Part shown: piece after piece, positions 1 to 7,632 of the stretch
How positions within the stretch are numbered: position 1 is the stretch's first letter
Layout of the letters: the number at the start of each line of letters is the position of its first letter
Assembly (NCBI GenBank): GCA_963594655.1
Contig: CAVBFD010000040.1
Span: forward strand, 1 to 24,002
Direction: 5' to 3'
DNA length: 24,002 bases
Origin: Colivivens sp963594655
GTDB lineage: Bacteria > Bacteroidota > Bacteroidia > Bacteroidales > Bacteroidaceae
Made by a program: the position numbers and the translations under genes
The notes under the pieces: generated by a model
The model's input: the letters and a program-made list of their open reading frames with translations, nothing else
What the model was told of the DNA's origin: nothing
Database searches by the model: none

Positions 1-122
1 TCATTATGAGATTAAGTTCGGACTAAGTCCTAAAAAACTATATGGTTTCATAGGACATGTTCCCTATATCCGCAACTTTTTCACAACATCATCATTCTAT
101 ATTTTAAAGGTAAAACAGTAAA

Positions 123-166
123 CCCAGGGCATTGCCCTGGGCTATGTACAGACTGTCCCTTCAGGG
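123..166. repeat. Paired hairpins (REP-like element, possible terminator of the aspartate aminotransferase operon)
   Basis: A perfect 8-bp stem CCCAGGGC / GCCCTGGG (123-130 and 134-141) closes a 3-nt ATT loop. A short second hairpin CCCT-tc-AGGG follows at 157-166. Read on the minus strand, the large hairpin lies about 50 nt beyond the stop codon of the aminotransferase gene and is followed by a T-rich stretch, so it could end that transcript. Paired GC-rich hairpins of this look also occur as dispersed intergenic repeats in Bacteroidales genomes; that is a recollection, and only one copy is visible here. The rest of 1-192 is AT-rich and shows no gene. Confidence 0.5.
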
Positions 167-192
167 TTCAGTCATCGGAATATAATTCATTG

Positions 193-1383
193 TCACTTCA
201 GACGTGCCAGAACATCCTTGATGCGTTTCATCGCCTCGGTGATGTTCTCGTCGCTTGTGGCGTAACTCATTCTGAAGCAGTCGGGACTGCCGAAGGCGTC
301 ACCGCCCACAGTGGCGACATGTCCCACTTCGAGCAGGTACATGGCGAAGTCGGTGGAGTTGTTGATTGTCCTCTCACCGTCGGTCTTGCCGAAGAATGAC
401 GAGCATTTGGGGAAGAGGTAGAACGCGCCCTCTGGGTCGCGCACCTCCAGACCCGGGATTTCCTTCGCGAGGTTGTAGATGAGGTTCTTCCTGCGCTCGA
501 ACGCCAGTCGCATGTCCTCGACACACTGCTGGTCGCCTGTGTATGCCGCCTCAGCCGCCTTCTGGCTGACACTGCACGGACCACTGGTGTATTGTCCCTG
601 GAGTTTGTTGACACCCTTCACTATCCACTCGGGAGCGGCAATGAAACCGATGCGCCAACCGGTCATGGCATACGCCTTACTTACTCCGTTGACGATGACG
701 ACACGGTCCTTAATCTCCGGGAACGCAGCCATGGACGCATGTTCGCCCACATAGTTGATATGCTCGTAGATCTCGTCTGCGATGACGATGACCTGTTCGT
801 GTTTCATAAGCACGTCCTTCAGTCCCTCCAGTTCTTTCTTGCTGTATACAGACCCGGTAGGGTTACTCGGTGTACAGAGGATGATGGCCTTTGTCTTTGG
901 CGTGATGGCAGCCTCAAGCTGTTCCGGTGTTATCTTGAAGTTCTGGTCGATGGTGGCTTCCACAAATACAGGTGTGCCTTCAGCCAGCAGCACCATCTGA
1001 GGGTAGCTCACCCAGTAGGGCGCGGGTATGATAACCTCATCGCCCGCGTCGACGAGTGCCATGAGTACGTTGCATACAGACTGCTTGGCTCCGTTAGAGC
1101 AGAGAATCTCTGACGGCTTGTAGGTAAGTCCGTTCTCGTTCTTGAGTTTGTTTACAATCGCCTGTTTCAGTTCCGGGTATCCGGGAACCGGACTGTAGTG
1201 GGTGTAGTTCTCGTCGATGGCTTTCCTCGCCGCCTCCTTGATATGGTCGGGAGTATTGAAGTCGGGTTCGCCTACACTCATGTTGATTACATCGACACCT
1301 TGTGCCTTTAATTCGCTGCTTCTCTGCGACATGGCGAGTGTCGCTGACGGTTGAAGTCGCTGAAGCCTCTCTGCTAAATTCAT
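193..1383 (-). CDS. aspC: Pyridoxal-phosphate aminotransferase, class I (aspartate aminotransferase type)
   Basis: The 396-residue product is a full-length fold-type I aminotransferase. It likely transfers the amino group between aspartate and 2-oxoglutarate in the cytoplasm, using PLP. Visible signatures are SNPTG (residues 173-177), the PLP-contacting Asp in IADEIYEH (D203), and the Schiff-base lysine in VSKAYAMTGWR (K236). The N-terminal VGEPDFNTP motif is typical of the thermophile-type (Ib) AspC branch, in which related enzymes also take aromatic or prephenate substrates, so exact specificity is inferred. The start is an ATG. The gene lies 41 nt downstream of ribBA on the same strand and is probably the last gene of that operon. 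A TAACTTTT stretch at 1398-1405 is a weak possible internal promoter. Confidence 0.93.
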   Translation of the reverse strand: MNLAERLQRLQPSATLAMSQRSSELKAQGVDVINMSVGEPDFNTPDHIKEAARKAIDENYTHYSPVPGYPELKQAIVNKLKNENGLTYKPSEILCSNGAKQSVCNVLMALVDAGDEVIIPAPYWVSYPQMVLLAEGTPVFVEATIDQNFKITPEQLEAAITPKTKAIILCTPSNPTGSVYSKKELEGLKDVLMKHEQVIVIADEIYEHINYVGEHASMAAFPEIKDRVVIVNGVSKAYAMTGWRIGFIAAPEWIVKGVNKLQGQYTSGPCSVSQKAAEAAYTGDQQCVEDMRLAFERRKNLIYNLAKEIPGLEVRDPEGAFYLFPKCSSFFGKTDGERTINNSTDFAMYLLEVGHVATVGGDAFGSPDCFRMSYATSDENITEAMKRIKDVLARLK

Positions 1384-1424
1384 TTGTATGCTAATTTAAA
1401 AGTTAATGTCATCTGTTCTTGTTG

Positions 1425-2639
1425 TCACATATTGATGTGGAGCATGTGTCCCATACGTTCTTTCTTAGTCCTGAGGTAGTACTTGTTGTACTCGTTGGGA
1501 GCAATTTCAATGGGGACGTTCTCCACCACCTCCAGTCCGTAGCCTTCCAGTCCTACGCGCTTCACAGGGTTGTTGGTGATAAGCCGCACCTTACTTATAC
1601 CGAGGTCACGCAGTATCTGCGCCCCGACTCCATAGTCGCGCAGGTCGGGGTCGAACCCGAGGTGTATGTTGGCGTCCACGGTGTCGAGTCCCTGTTCCTG
1701 CAACTTGTAAGCCGCTATCTTGTTCATCAGTCCGATGCCCCGTCCTTCCTGCAGCAGGTAGACGATACATCCCTTGCCTTCCTTGTCGATCATCTGCATG
1801 GAACGGTGCAGCTGTTCCCCACAGTCGCACCTGCGGCTGCCGAAGATGTCTCCAGTGGCACATGACGAGTGCATCCTGACAAGCACCGGCTCGTCCTTCT
1901 CCCATGTACCCTTGATAAGTGCCACATGCTCCAGTCCGTTGCTCTTCTGACGGAACGGTATGATGCGGAAGTGGCCGTAGTCGGTCGGCAGGTCAGCCTC
2001 CACACCCTGCTCCACGAGCGTCTCCCTCTGCACACGGTACGCTATCAGGTCTTTTATCTGGATGAGTTTCAGTCCCAGTTGCTTTGCCTTCTCCTGTAAC
2101 TGCGGCATCCTTGCCATAGTGCCGTCGGGGTTGAGTATCTCGATGAGGGCGGCGGCAGGGTTGAGGCCGGCAAGGCGCGCCAGGTCTATCGCCGCCTCGG
2201 TGTGTCCGGCTCTCCGCAGCACTCCGTTGTCTTGTGCGTAGAGCGGACTGATATGTCCCGGTCTACCGAAGGTCTCGGGGGTCGATGTGGGGTCGGCCAA
2301 CGCCTGTATGGTGGCGGCGCGGTCGGATGCGGAAACACCGGTGGTGCAACCCTCCAGTTTGTCTACTGTTATGGTGAACGGTGTGCCGAGCATGGAAGTG
2401 TTGTGTTCCACCTGGTGGGGGAGTCCCAACTCCCTTGCCCGCGATATGGTGATGGGGGCGCACAGCACTCCTCTTCCCTCACGCAGCATGAAGTTGATCT
2501 TCTCGGGTGTAATCATCTCGGCAGGTGTGATGAAGTCGCCTTCATTCTCTCTGTCCTCATCATCGACCACGATTACGAATTTCCCTTGTTTGAAATCCTT
2601 TATCGCTTCCTCGATGGTGCTGAATTCTATTCTCTCCAT
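1425..2639 (-). CDS. ribBA: Bifunctional 3,4-dihydroxy-2-butanone-4-phosphate synthase / GTP cyclohydrolase II
   Basis: The 404-residue fusion catalyses both entry steps of riboflavin biosynthesis. The N-terminal half (about 1-205) is the RibB domain, which makes dihydroxybutanone phosphate from ribulose-5-phosphate; its acidic metal-binding loop DDEDRENEGDF is at residues 26-36. The C-terminal half is the RibA domain, which opens the GTP ring; it shows the zinc-cysteine pattern in HSSCATGDIFGSRRCDCGE, the active-site stretch QEGRGIGL, and the NNPVKR nucleotide-site motif. The domain order and length are the usual RibBA arrangement. The ATG start is only 3 nt from the stop of the upstream permease gene, so the two are likely cotranscribed and translationally coupled. 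No FMN riboswitch can fit in that gap. Confidence 0.96.
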   Translation of the reverse strand: MERIEFSTIEEAIKDFKQGKFVIVVDDEDRENEGDFITPAEMITPEKINFMLREGRGVLCAPITISRARELGLPHQVEHNTSMLGTPFTITVDKLEGCTTGVSASDRAATIQALADPTSTPETFGRPGHISPLYAQDNGVLRRAGHTEAAIDLARLAGLNPAAALIEILNPDGTMARMPQLQEKAKQLGLKLIQIKDLIAYRVQRETLVEQGVEADLPTDYGHFRIIPFRQKSNGLEHVALIKGTWEKDEPVLVRMHSSCATGDIFGSRRCDCGEQLHRSMQMIDKEGKGCIVYLLQEGRGIGLMNKIAAYKLQEQGLDTVDANIHLGFDPDLRDYGVGAQILRDLGISKVRLITNNPVKRVGLEGYGLEVVENVPIEIAPNEYNKYYLRTKKERMGHMLHINM

Positions 2640-2642
2640 AAT

Positions 2643-4475
2643 CTATAGGTTCTTTTTGTTTATGAAATCTATAAGGTGCCTACACGAGTCCATCGTTGCC
2701 GGCAGTTCTTTCTTCAGTCGGTTGTGGTGGCGCGGCTCACGGCTGATGACAGGTATCCTGTTCAGGTAGTGGAACACCTCCCTGTCCTTGGAGTTGGACA
2801 GCTCTTCCACGATGTCGTCCAGTTCGCCGCATATCCGCGCGAGACTCTCGTCACGTCTGTTCCTTATTATATGTATGAGGAGACTGTGCGGCAGCATACG
2901 CCTGTAATGGCGCAGGTACTCACGGCAGTCGTCCACGAGAATCCGCAGCCGTTCGCACACGGCAGGGTAGTCGGGGTCGTTGATGATGACCTCTTTCTTG
3001 AAGATGTTGCGTTTCGCGCGTATGCCGAGAGCCTTACGTATGACAGCCCGGTACGAGTCGATATTGAACACCACCGAGTCGTTGTTCGACTTTATAGTCA
3101 GGAAGAAGGCGAGTGGGGTCAGCACTATCATGCTCGCCCACGAACCGATCCATGCCGGTATGGTGTTTTCAAGAGCCATGTTGGTGGCTCCAGTGTCGAG
3201 GATGTAGTAGATGATGAAAATCACGACGGACACCACGACAGGCGCGCCCAGTCCTCCCTTACGTATGATCGCGCCCAGTGGAGCGCCGATGAAGAAGAAG
3301 AGGAGGCAGGTGAGCGACATGGTTATCTTCTGCCAGTATTTCAGCCAGTGTCTGCGTATGTTCTTGTCCTGGCTCTTTATCCAACTTGCGGCATAGATGT
3401 CGAGACTCATCTGTACCTGCTCCACCTTGCTCAACGCCCCTCTCACCACATTCTGTTGTCCGGTGACCCCGGCTCTGGCAAACAGCGTGTCGATGTCGGG
3501 CAGCGGCAACTTGGCGATTCTCTCCCGGTATTTGACCTTTTCGGTGGAGTCGGCTATGCCGTTGGCAGGGTTGTTGACGTACAGCGGTCCGCGCATCATG
3601 TCGTTGTACACGGCGTGGCTCATGCTGTCCACCTCCACCTGCATGGAGTCGATGTCGTGGATGAGCTGCACCATGTTCTTGGTCTTGGCGTTGTTGGCCC
3701 CAGTGTCCGACCCCTCCATGTTGAGGTTCATGTCGAAGTCGATGATGAAGTTCTTCTCCACGAAGGTCTCGCGCCGGTAGGGCGAGTACTGTGTCTTGAG
3801 CATCCCCCCTTGCAGGTTCTCGAACTGCTCGCCGCTGTAGAGGTGGAGGGTGAGGAACCGCTTGTCCGCGCTCGTCTTCAGTTTGGCAGAGTCCGAGAGT
3901 ATGATATGCGCGTCCTGTATGCCGTCGCGCAGGTTGTAGATGACCACACCGTAGAGCATTCCCGTGTCGGGATTCTTCTTCTTCACGAACAGGTTGATGC
4001 CGTCTATACCGTCGTAGAACGCCCCCTCGGGTATGTCCAGTTCCGGCGACTTCTTCATCATGGATATGCGGTACTGTATGATTTTGGCCTCAGCCTGAGG
4101 CCCCACCACGTTCTGGAAATAGAGGGATACCAGCGACACCATCACTATGAATACCGCCACCGGCATCATGGTGCGTATCAGACTTATCCCGGCCGCTTTG
4201 ATGGCGAGCAGTTCCAACCGCTCTCCCATGTTGCCGAAAGAGATGAGCGAGGCGAGCAGGACCGCAAGCGGCAACGCCAACGGAACGAGCGACTCAGCCG
4301 CATAGAAGAAGAACCGGCCGATGACATCCACGCCAAGGCCCTTGCCCACCAACTCATCCACATATTTCCAGAGGAACTGCATCATGACGGCAAAGAGACT
4401 GATGCAGAATGTGCCTGCAAACAGTACTGTGAAATTCTTGAGGACATACATGTCCAGTCTCTTTATGATGCGCAT
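2643..4475 (-). CDS. LptF/LptG-family (YjgP/YjgQ) lipopolysaccharide export permease
   Basis: The 610-residue integral membrane protein is of the type that, with the LptB ATPase, pulls LPS out of the inner membrane. Three N-terminal membrane segments (about 13-35, 55-80 and 100-122) surround the cytoplasmic coupling motif GNMGERLELLAIKAAGIS (81-98). A periplasmic beta-jellyroll region follows (about 122-380), then three more membrane segments (about 384-403, 410-428 and 440-461). Beyond the usual family end there is a charged cytoplasmic tail of about 140 residues (470-610) rich in Arg, Asp and Glu. Enterobacterial LptF/G are about 360 residues, so this is a long form. LptF and LptG cannot be told apart here. 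It is the first gene of the operon with ribBA and the aminotransferase, with a Bacteroidetes -7 element just upstream. Confidence 0.9.
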   Translation of the reverse strand: MRIIKRLDMYVLKNFTVLFAGTFCISLFAVMMQFLWKYVDELVGKGLGVDVIGRFFFYAAESLVPLALPLAVLLASLISFGNMGERLELLAIKAAGISLIRTMMPVAVFIVMVSLVSLYFQNVVGPQAEAKIIQYRISMMKKSPELDIPEGAFYDGIDGINLFVKKKNPDTGMLYGVVIYNLRDGIQDAHIILSDSAKLKTSADKRFLTLHLYSGEQFENLQGGMLKTQYSPYRRETFVEKNFIIDFDMNLNMEGSDTGANNAKTKNMVQLIHDIDSMQVEVDSMSHAVYNDMMRGPLYVNNPANGIADSTEKVKYRERIAKLPLPDIDTLFARAGVTGQQNVVRGALSKVEQVQMSLDIYAASWIKSQDKNIRRHWLKYWQKITMSLTCLLFFFIGAPLGAIIRKGGLGAPVVVSVVIFIIYYILDTGATNMALENTIPAWIGSWASMIVLTPLAFFLTIKSNNDSVVFNIDSYRAVIRKALGIRAKRNIFKKEVIINDPDYPAVCERLRILVDDCREYLRHYRRMLPHSLLIHIIRNRRDESLARICGELDDIVEELSNSKDREVFHYLNRIPVISREPRHHNRLKKELPATMDSCRHLIDFINKKNL

Positions 4476-4511
4476 CGCCTACCTACAAGTCTATTGTACA
4501 CAATATGGCGG

Positions 4512-4519
4512 CAAAGTTA
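4512..4519 (-). promoter_or_regulatory. Bacteroidetes-type -7 element for the lptF/G-ribBA-aspC operon
   Basis: On the minus strand the sequence reads TAACTTTG, an exact TAnnTTTG match, 37 nt upstream of the permease ATG. No clear TTG was found at the -33 distance. The element lies in the intergenic region shared with the divergent Gate-protein gene. Confidence 0.6.
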
Positions 4520-4602
4520 CGAAAAATCGGGGTACGATACTAATCTCAGTGCCTAAATGGCGGTTTTTTCTGTAGCGTCGGGTCTGTCTGAATTTATTTG
4601 GC

Positions 4603-4610
4603 TACCTTTG
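4603..4610 (+). promoter_or_regulatory. Bacteroidetes-type -7 element for the Gate-domain gene
   Basis: TACCTTTG matches TAnnTTTG exactly. Transcription would begin about 7 nt downstream, near 4617, which leaves a leader of about 15 nt before the ATG at 4632. This placement argues against the upstream in-frame ATG at 4557, which would lie before the promoter. Confidence 0.6.
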
Positions 4611-4631
4611 TGCCAACTAAACTGTACACCA

Positions 4632-5864
4632 ATGGCATTGAATTATATTTGGATAGTGTTCTTCCTCATCGCGTTTGTCATCTCCCTCATAAGACTTGTC
4701 TTCATGGGTGACACGGAGGTGTTCTCGGGTCTGGTGACAGCCACCTTCGACGCTGCGAAGTCGGGCTTCGAGGTGTCGATAGGGATGGTGGGAGTGCTGT
4801 CGTTGTGGATGGGGATAATGAAGGTAGGTGAGCGGGGCGGACTGATAAATGTGTTCGCGCGCTGGTTTTCCCCTGTGCTTACGAAGATATTCCCCGACAT
4901 CCCCAAGGGACATCCTGTGATGGGTACGATGGTCATGAACATATCGGCGAACGTGCTGGGACTGGACAATGCGGCGACTCCTATGGGACTGAAGGCGATG
5001 GAGCAGTTGCAGGAACTCAATCCTAAGAAGGACACCGCGTCCAACCCGATGATAATGTTTCTCGTACTCAACACGTCGGGACTGACACTTATTCCTGTCA
5101 GTGTCCTCGTGTTCCGCACTCAACTTGGCGCGGCGCAACCCACGGACGTGTTTATCCCCATACTGTGTGCCACCTTCTGCAGCTCGTTGGTGGGACTGCT
5201 GGTCACGTGCGCGGTCCAGAGGATAAACGTGTTCAACAAGACTCTGTTGGTCTTCCTCGGCGGACTGTGCCTGTTGATGGCGGCTGTCATCTGGGCGTTC
5301 TCCCAGATGCCTACGGACACGATGAATTCGGTGTCCACACTCGTGGCCAACGTGATTTTGTTCACCATCATCATTCTCTTCCTCCTCTCGGGCGTTGTCA
5401 AACGCCTCAATGTCTATGACGCTTTCATCGAGGGGGCGAAGGACGGCTTCATGACAGCTGTGAAGATTATCCCGTACCTGATAGCCATACTTGTGGGAGT
5501 GGCGGTGTTCCGCGCTTCGGGTGCCATGGACTACCTTATCGGTGGTGTGGCGTGGCTTGTGGGGGTATGCGGACTTGACACGGACTTCGTTGCGGCCCTG
5601 CCTACCGCCATCATGAAACCGTTGAGCGGCAGTGGGGCGCGCGGCATGATGGTGGATGCCATGACCACTTACGGTGCGGACTCTTTCGTGGGACGGCTGT
5701 CGTGCGTGTTCCAGGGATGCACGGACACCACGTTCTACATACTGGCGGTGTATTTCGGCAGTGTCGCGATACGTAAGACGCGCAATGCCGTCACCTGTGG
5801 TCTGTTGGCCGATTTGGGAGGAATCATTGCGGCGATTTTCATCAGTTACATGTTCTTCCATTAG
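4632..5864 (+). CDS. Nucleoside recognition (Gate) domain membrane protein, SpmA-SpmB fusion type
   Basis: The 410-residue polytopic protein joins two Gate domains, corresponding to SpmA and SpmB of Firmicutes spore formers. In the first half, the segment GLDNAATPMGLKAME (around residues 110-125) is the conserved SpmA stretch. In the second half, SGARGMMVDAM and CTDTTFYILAVYFG are the SpmB stretch. About eight to ten hydrophobic helices are spread through the chain. The family's substrate is not established; nucleoside or small-solute transport is only proposed. An in-frame ATG at 4557 would add 25 residues, but 4632 is preferred because a promoter element lies between the two and because the protein then begins directly with a membrane helix. 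The gene is divergent from lptF/G. No hairpin terminator was seen after it. Confidence 0.88.
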   Translation: MALNYIWIVFFLIAFVISLIRLVFMGDTEVFSGLVTATFDAAKSGFEVSIGMVGVLSLWMGIMKVGERGGLINVFARWFSPVLTKIFPDIPKGHPVMGTMVMNISANVLGLDNAATPMGLKAMEQLQELNPKKDTASNPMIMFLVLNTSGLTLIPVSVLVFRTQLGAAQPTDVFIPILCATFCSSLVGLLVTCAVQRINVFNKTLLVFLGGLCLLMAAVIWAFSQMPTDTMNSVSTLVANVILFTIIILFLLSGVVKRLNVYDAFIEGAKDGFMTAVKIIPYLIAILVGVAVFRASGAMDYLIGGVAWLVGVCGLDTDFVAALPTAIMKPLSGSGARGMMVDAMTTYGADSFVGRLSCVFQGCTDTTFYILAVYFGSVAIRKTRNAVTCGLLADLGGIIAAIFISYMFFH

Positions 5865-5893
5865 AAAAAATAAAAAAAAGATGGGGTGGCGCA

Positions 5894-5923
5894 TTGTCAG
5901 TTGCAAATAAATGCCTACCTTTG
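5894..5923 (+). promoter_or_regulatory. tRNA promoter, -33 TTG and -7 TACCTTTG
   Basis: A TTG at 5894-5896 and TACCTTTG at 5916-5923 are separated by 19 bp, the expected Bacteroidetes spacing. The tRNA begins 20 nt after the -7 element, which leaves room for a short 5' leader removed by RNase P. Confidence 0.7.
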
Positions 5924-5943
5924 CAGCCGCAAACGAAAGTTAT

Positions 5944-6017
5944 GGCGAGATAGCTCAGTTGGTTAGAGCGTCGGATTCATAATCCGGAGGTCGTGGGATC
6001 ATACCCCACTCTCGCTA
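5944..6017 (+). tRNA. tRNA with CAT anticodon (elongator Met, or Ile2 if lysidine-modified)
   Basis: A full cloverleaf of 74 nt can be folded. The acceptor stem is GGCGAGA / TCTCGCT with a G-U first pair, followed by discriminator A. The D arm is GCTC-AGTTGGTTA-GAGC. The anticodon arm is TCGGA / TCCGG around the loop TTCATAA (CAT at 5978-5980). The T stem is GTGGG / CCCAC. CCA is not encoded. The acceptor stem lacks the C1-A72 mismatch of initiator tRNA, so it is not tRNA-fMet; elongator Met and Ile2 cannot be separated by eye. The T loop is ATCATAC instead of the usual TTCRANY, swapping the T54-A58 pair for A54-T58. It is transcribed alone, with its own promoter and terminator. Confidence 0.93.
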
Positions 6018-6022
6018 CAGAA

Positions 6023-6054
6023 GCCGCCGGCAGGGATTCCTGACGGCGGCTTTT
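6023..6054 (+). terminator. Intrinsic terminator of the tRNA
   Basis: GCCGCCG-g-CAGG pairs with CCTG-a-CGGCGGC around a GATT loop: an 11-bp stem with one G-A mismatch. TTTT follows at 6051-6054. It starts 6 nt after the tRNA. Confidence 0.88.
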
Positions 6055-6089
6055 GTATGCGGTGATTTGGTCTCGCCTGACAATGGTTG

Positions 6090-6221
6090 CTGGCAAAAAG
6101 TTGTAACTTCGCAGGTGAATCATTGGCAAAAAGTTGCAAATACAGGGTTGTTTTGCTGGCAAAAAGTTGTAACTTTGCAGGTGAAACATTGGCAAAAAGT
6201 TGCAAGTTTATGCTTAAACGA
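6090..6221 (+). repeat. Four tandem copies of a 33-bp unit beginning (C/T)TGGCAAAAAGTTG
   Basis: The core TGGCAAAAAGTTG begins at 6091, 6124, 6157 and 6190, exactly 33 bp apart. Units 1 and 3 resemble each other (core then TAACTTYGCAGGTGAA), as do units 2 and 4 (core then CAA), so the array is also two copies of a 66-bp pair. The last unit runs into the start of the ATPase gene. Because 33 is a multiple of three, the array is open in frame and would read as an 11-residue repeat LAKSCNFAGES-like if translated; this is probably non-coding. Unit 3 contains the best promoter match. Confidence 0.92.
6148..6177 (+). promoter_or_regulatory. Promoter inside the 33-bp repeats for the ATPase gene
   Basis: TTG at 6148-6150 and TAACTTTG at 6170-6177 are 19 bp apart, a good -33/-7 pair. 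Predicted initiation near 6184 leaves a leader of about 26 nt before the ATG at 6210. The equivalent site in repeat unit 1 (TAACTTCG at 6104-6111) lacks both the exact -7 element and the TTG at that spacing, so it looks like a decayed copy. Confidence 0.62.
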
Positions 6222-7511
6222 AAGATTATAAGCGAGTTGACTAAATGGAAAGAGAAGTCCTCCAATAAGGCACTTCTCATTAAAGGCGCGCGACAAGTGG
6301 GGAAAACCACCATTGTCCGGCAATTTGCTGAGGCTAATTACAAGAACTTCATTGAAATCAACTTTGAGCAGATGTCATTGGCAAAGCAGGCGTTCGATGG
6401 TAATCTGGATGCCCGTAGCGTCTTGATAAACCTTTCCGCTATGGGTTTCGGACCTCTGGAACCGGGCAGCACACTGATATTCTTCGATGAGATACAGTCC
6501 TGTCCTAAAGCCAGGACCGCAATAAAGTTCTTGGTGGAAGACGGACAGTATGATTACATTGAGTCAAGCTCTCTGCTTGGTATCAATTACAAGGATGTGT
6601 CCTCCTATCCGGTGGGCTTCGATCATGAACTGGACATGTTCCCTCTTGATTTCGAGGAGTTCCTGTGGGCTTGCAATATCGGTGAGGATGTCATTGGCAT
6701 GTTGTGGGACTGCTATGACAGTAATCGTCCTGTTCCCGATTTCCTCCATCGGCGGATAATGGACCGGTACCGGCAATACCTGATTGTGGGAGGTATGCCT
6801 GAGGTGGTGGCGACCTATCTTGCCAATGAAGACTTCAGTAAGACCGTCACCAACCAGACGGATATTCTTAACGGTTACCGCAACGACATTTCCAAATATG
6901 CCGGGAAGGACAAGGTGTTGGTGAAATCCGTGTTTGACGCAATCCCGGGGCAGTTGAGTAAACAAGACAAGCGGTTTATTCTTGCGTCGATAGAGAAAAA
7001 TGCCTCGCATCGCAAATACGGATCGCCTACCCAGTGGTTGGTGGACGCGGGTATGGCGTACTACTCTTTCAATGTCGGTTCATTTGAATTGCCGTTTCCA
7101 AGTCATGAGAACCTAAGGCTGTACAAACTGTTCTTTGTTGACAGCGGACTGATGTGCGCGATGATGCTTGGTAACATACAGTCTAAGGTCTTGGCAGGTG
7201 ACATCTCCGTGAACGAAGGCGCTCTTGCTGAAAACTATGTGGCGGGTGAACTGGTGAAACATGGCATATCATTGAACTATTACGACAGGAAGAGCAAACA
7301 TGAACTTGACTTTGTATTTCCCGAAGGCAACAGGATTTCGGTTATAGAAGTGAAGTCGGGGAAAGACTACAAAAGCCACTCTTCACTCAATATGGCTCAA
7401 AGCCTTTTTGCCGACAAGATAAACCGCAGTATAGTCATGAGTGGCAACAATGTGGAATTCAAGGACGGAACACTGTATCTGCCTTTTTATATGAGTATGT
7501 TCATACGGTAG
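6210..7511 (+). CDS. AAA+ ATPase with C-terminal DUF4143 domain
   Basis: The 433-residue protein has a Walker A motif GARQVGKTT (26-34) and a Walker B motif LIFFDEIQ (about 89-96). A DUF4143 region follows, with ALAENYVAGEL and, near the C-terminus, HELDFVF...VIEVKSG, a PD-(D/E)xK-like acidic/lysine pattern. This family is common and multicopy in Bacteroidales and archaea; its cellular role is unknown, with DNA-related or defence roles only suggested. An in-frame ATG at 6087 would add 41 residues made almost entirely of the tandem repeat, but the promoter lies inside that stretch, so 6210 is preferred. The coding sequence appears intact. The gene stands alone next to a tRNA, between two terminators, consistent with an acquired single-gene cassette (inference). 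Confidence 0.87.
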   Translation: MLKRKIISELTKWKEKSSNKALLIKGARQVGKTTIVRQFAEANYKNFIEINFEQMSLAKQAFDGNLDARSVLINLSAMGFGPLEPGSTLIFFDEIQSCPKARTAIKFLVEDGQYDYIESSSLLGINYKDVSSYPVGFDHELDMFPLDFEEFLWACNIGEDVIGMLWDCYDSNRPVPDFLHRRIMDRYRQYLIVGGMPEVVATYLANEDFSKTVTNQTDILNGYRNDISKYAGKDKVLVKSVFDAIPGQLSKQDKRFILASIEKNASHRKYGSPTQWLVDAGMAYYSFNVGSFELPFPSHENLRLYKLFFVDSGLMCAMMLGNIQSKVLAGDISVNEGALAENYVAGELVKHGISLNYYDRKSKHELDFVFPEGNRISVIEVKSGKDYKSHSSLNMAQSLFADKINRSIVMSGNNVEFKDGTLYLPFYMSMFIR

Positions 7512-7556
7512 CATCCGGTTTTGGCGTAGGACTCCCCTGTCTGCGTTCGAGACCGA

Positions 7557-7600
7557 AAAAGCGTTATGAGAATGGCGTGCGACATTCTCATAACGCTTTT
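7557..7600. terminator. Perfect bidirectional terminator between convergent genes
   Basis: AAAAGCGTTATGAGAATG (7557-7574) pairs perfectly with CATTCTCATAACGCTTTT (7583-7600) around an 8-nt loop: an 18-bp stem whose ends supply a T run on either strand. It can serve both the ATPase gene (plus) and the small DUF2795-like gene (minus). Confidence 0.9.
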
Positions 7601-7632
7601 GTCAAACGTTTGAAGGATTCAATGGAGTACGG

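Noticed and set aside
2676..4556. 626-codon plus-strand open frame opposite the LPS permease gene
   Set aside because: It is antisense to a clear LptF/G family gene and its translation is a His/Val/Arg-rich shadow with no recognisable domain; the GC-biased third positions of the real gene explain the lack of stops.
4617..5906. 429-codon minus-strand open frame opposite the Gate-domain gene
   Set aside because: The translation is a His/Arg/Glu-rich shadow of the membrane protein gene, with no hydrophobic or catalytic pattern, and it covers the plus-strand promoter and start.
6087..6209. N-terminal extension of the ATPase from ATG 6087 encoding 11-residue repeats
   Set aside because: The best promoter match (6148-6177) lies inside it, and the family's Walker A region begins at the usual distance from the ATG at 6210. 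The repeat peptide is best explained by the 3n period of the DNA repeat.
6090..6221. CRISPR-like array
   Set aside because: The period is 33 bp with no unique spacers; the units are contiguous and diverged, there are only four, and no cas gene is nearby.
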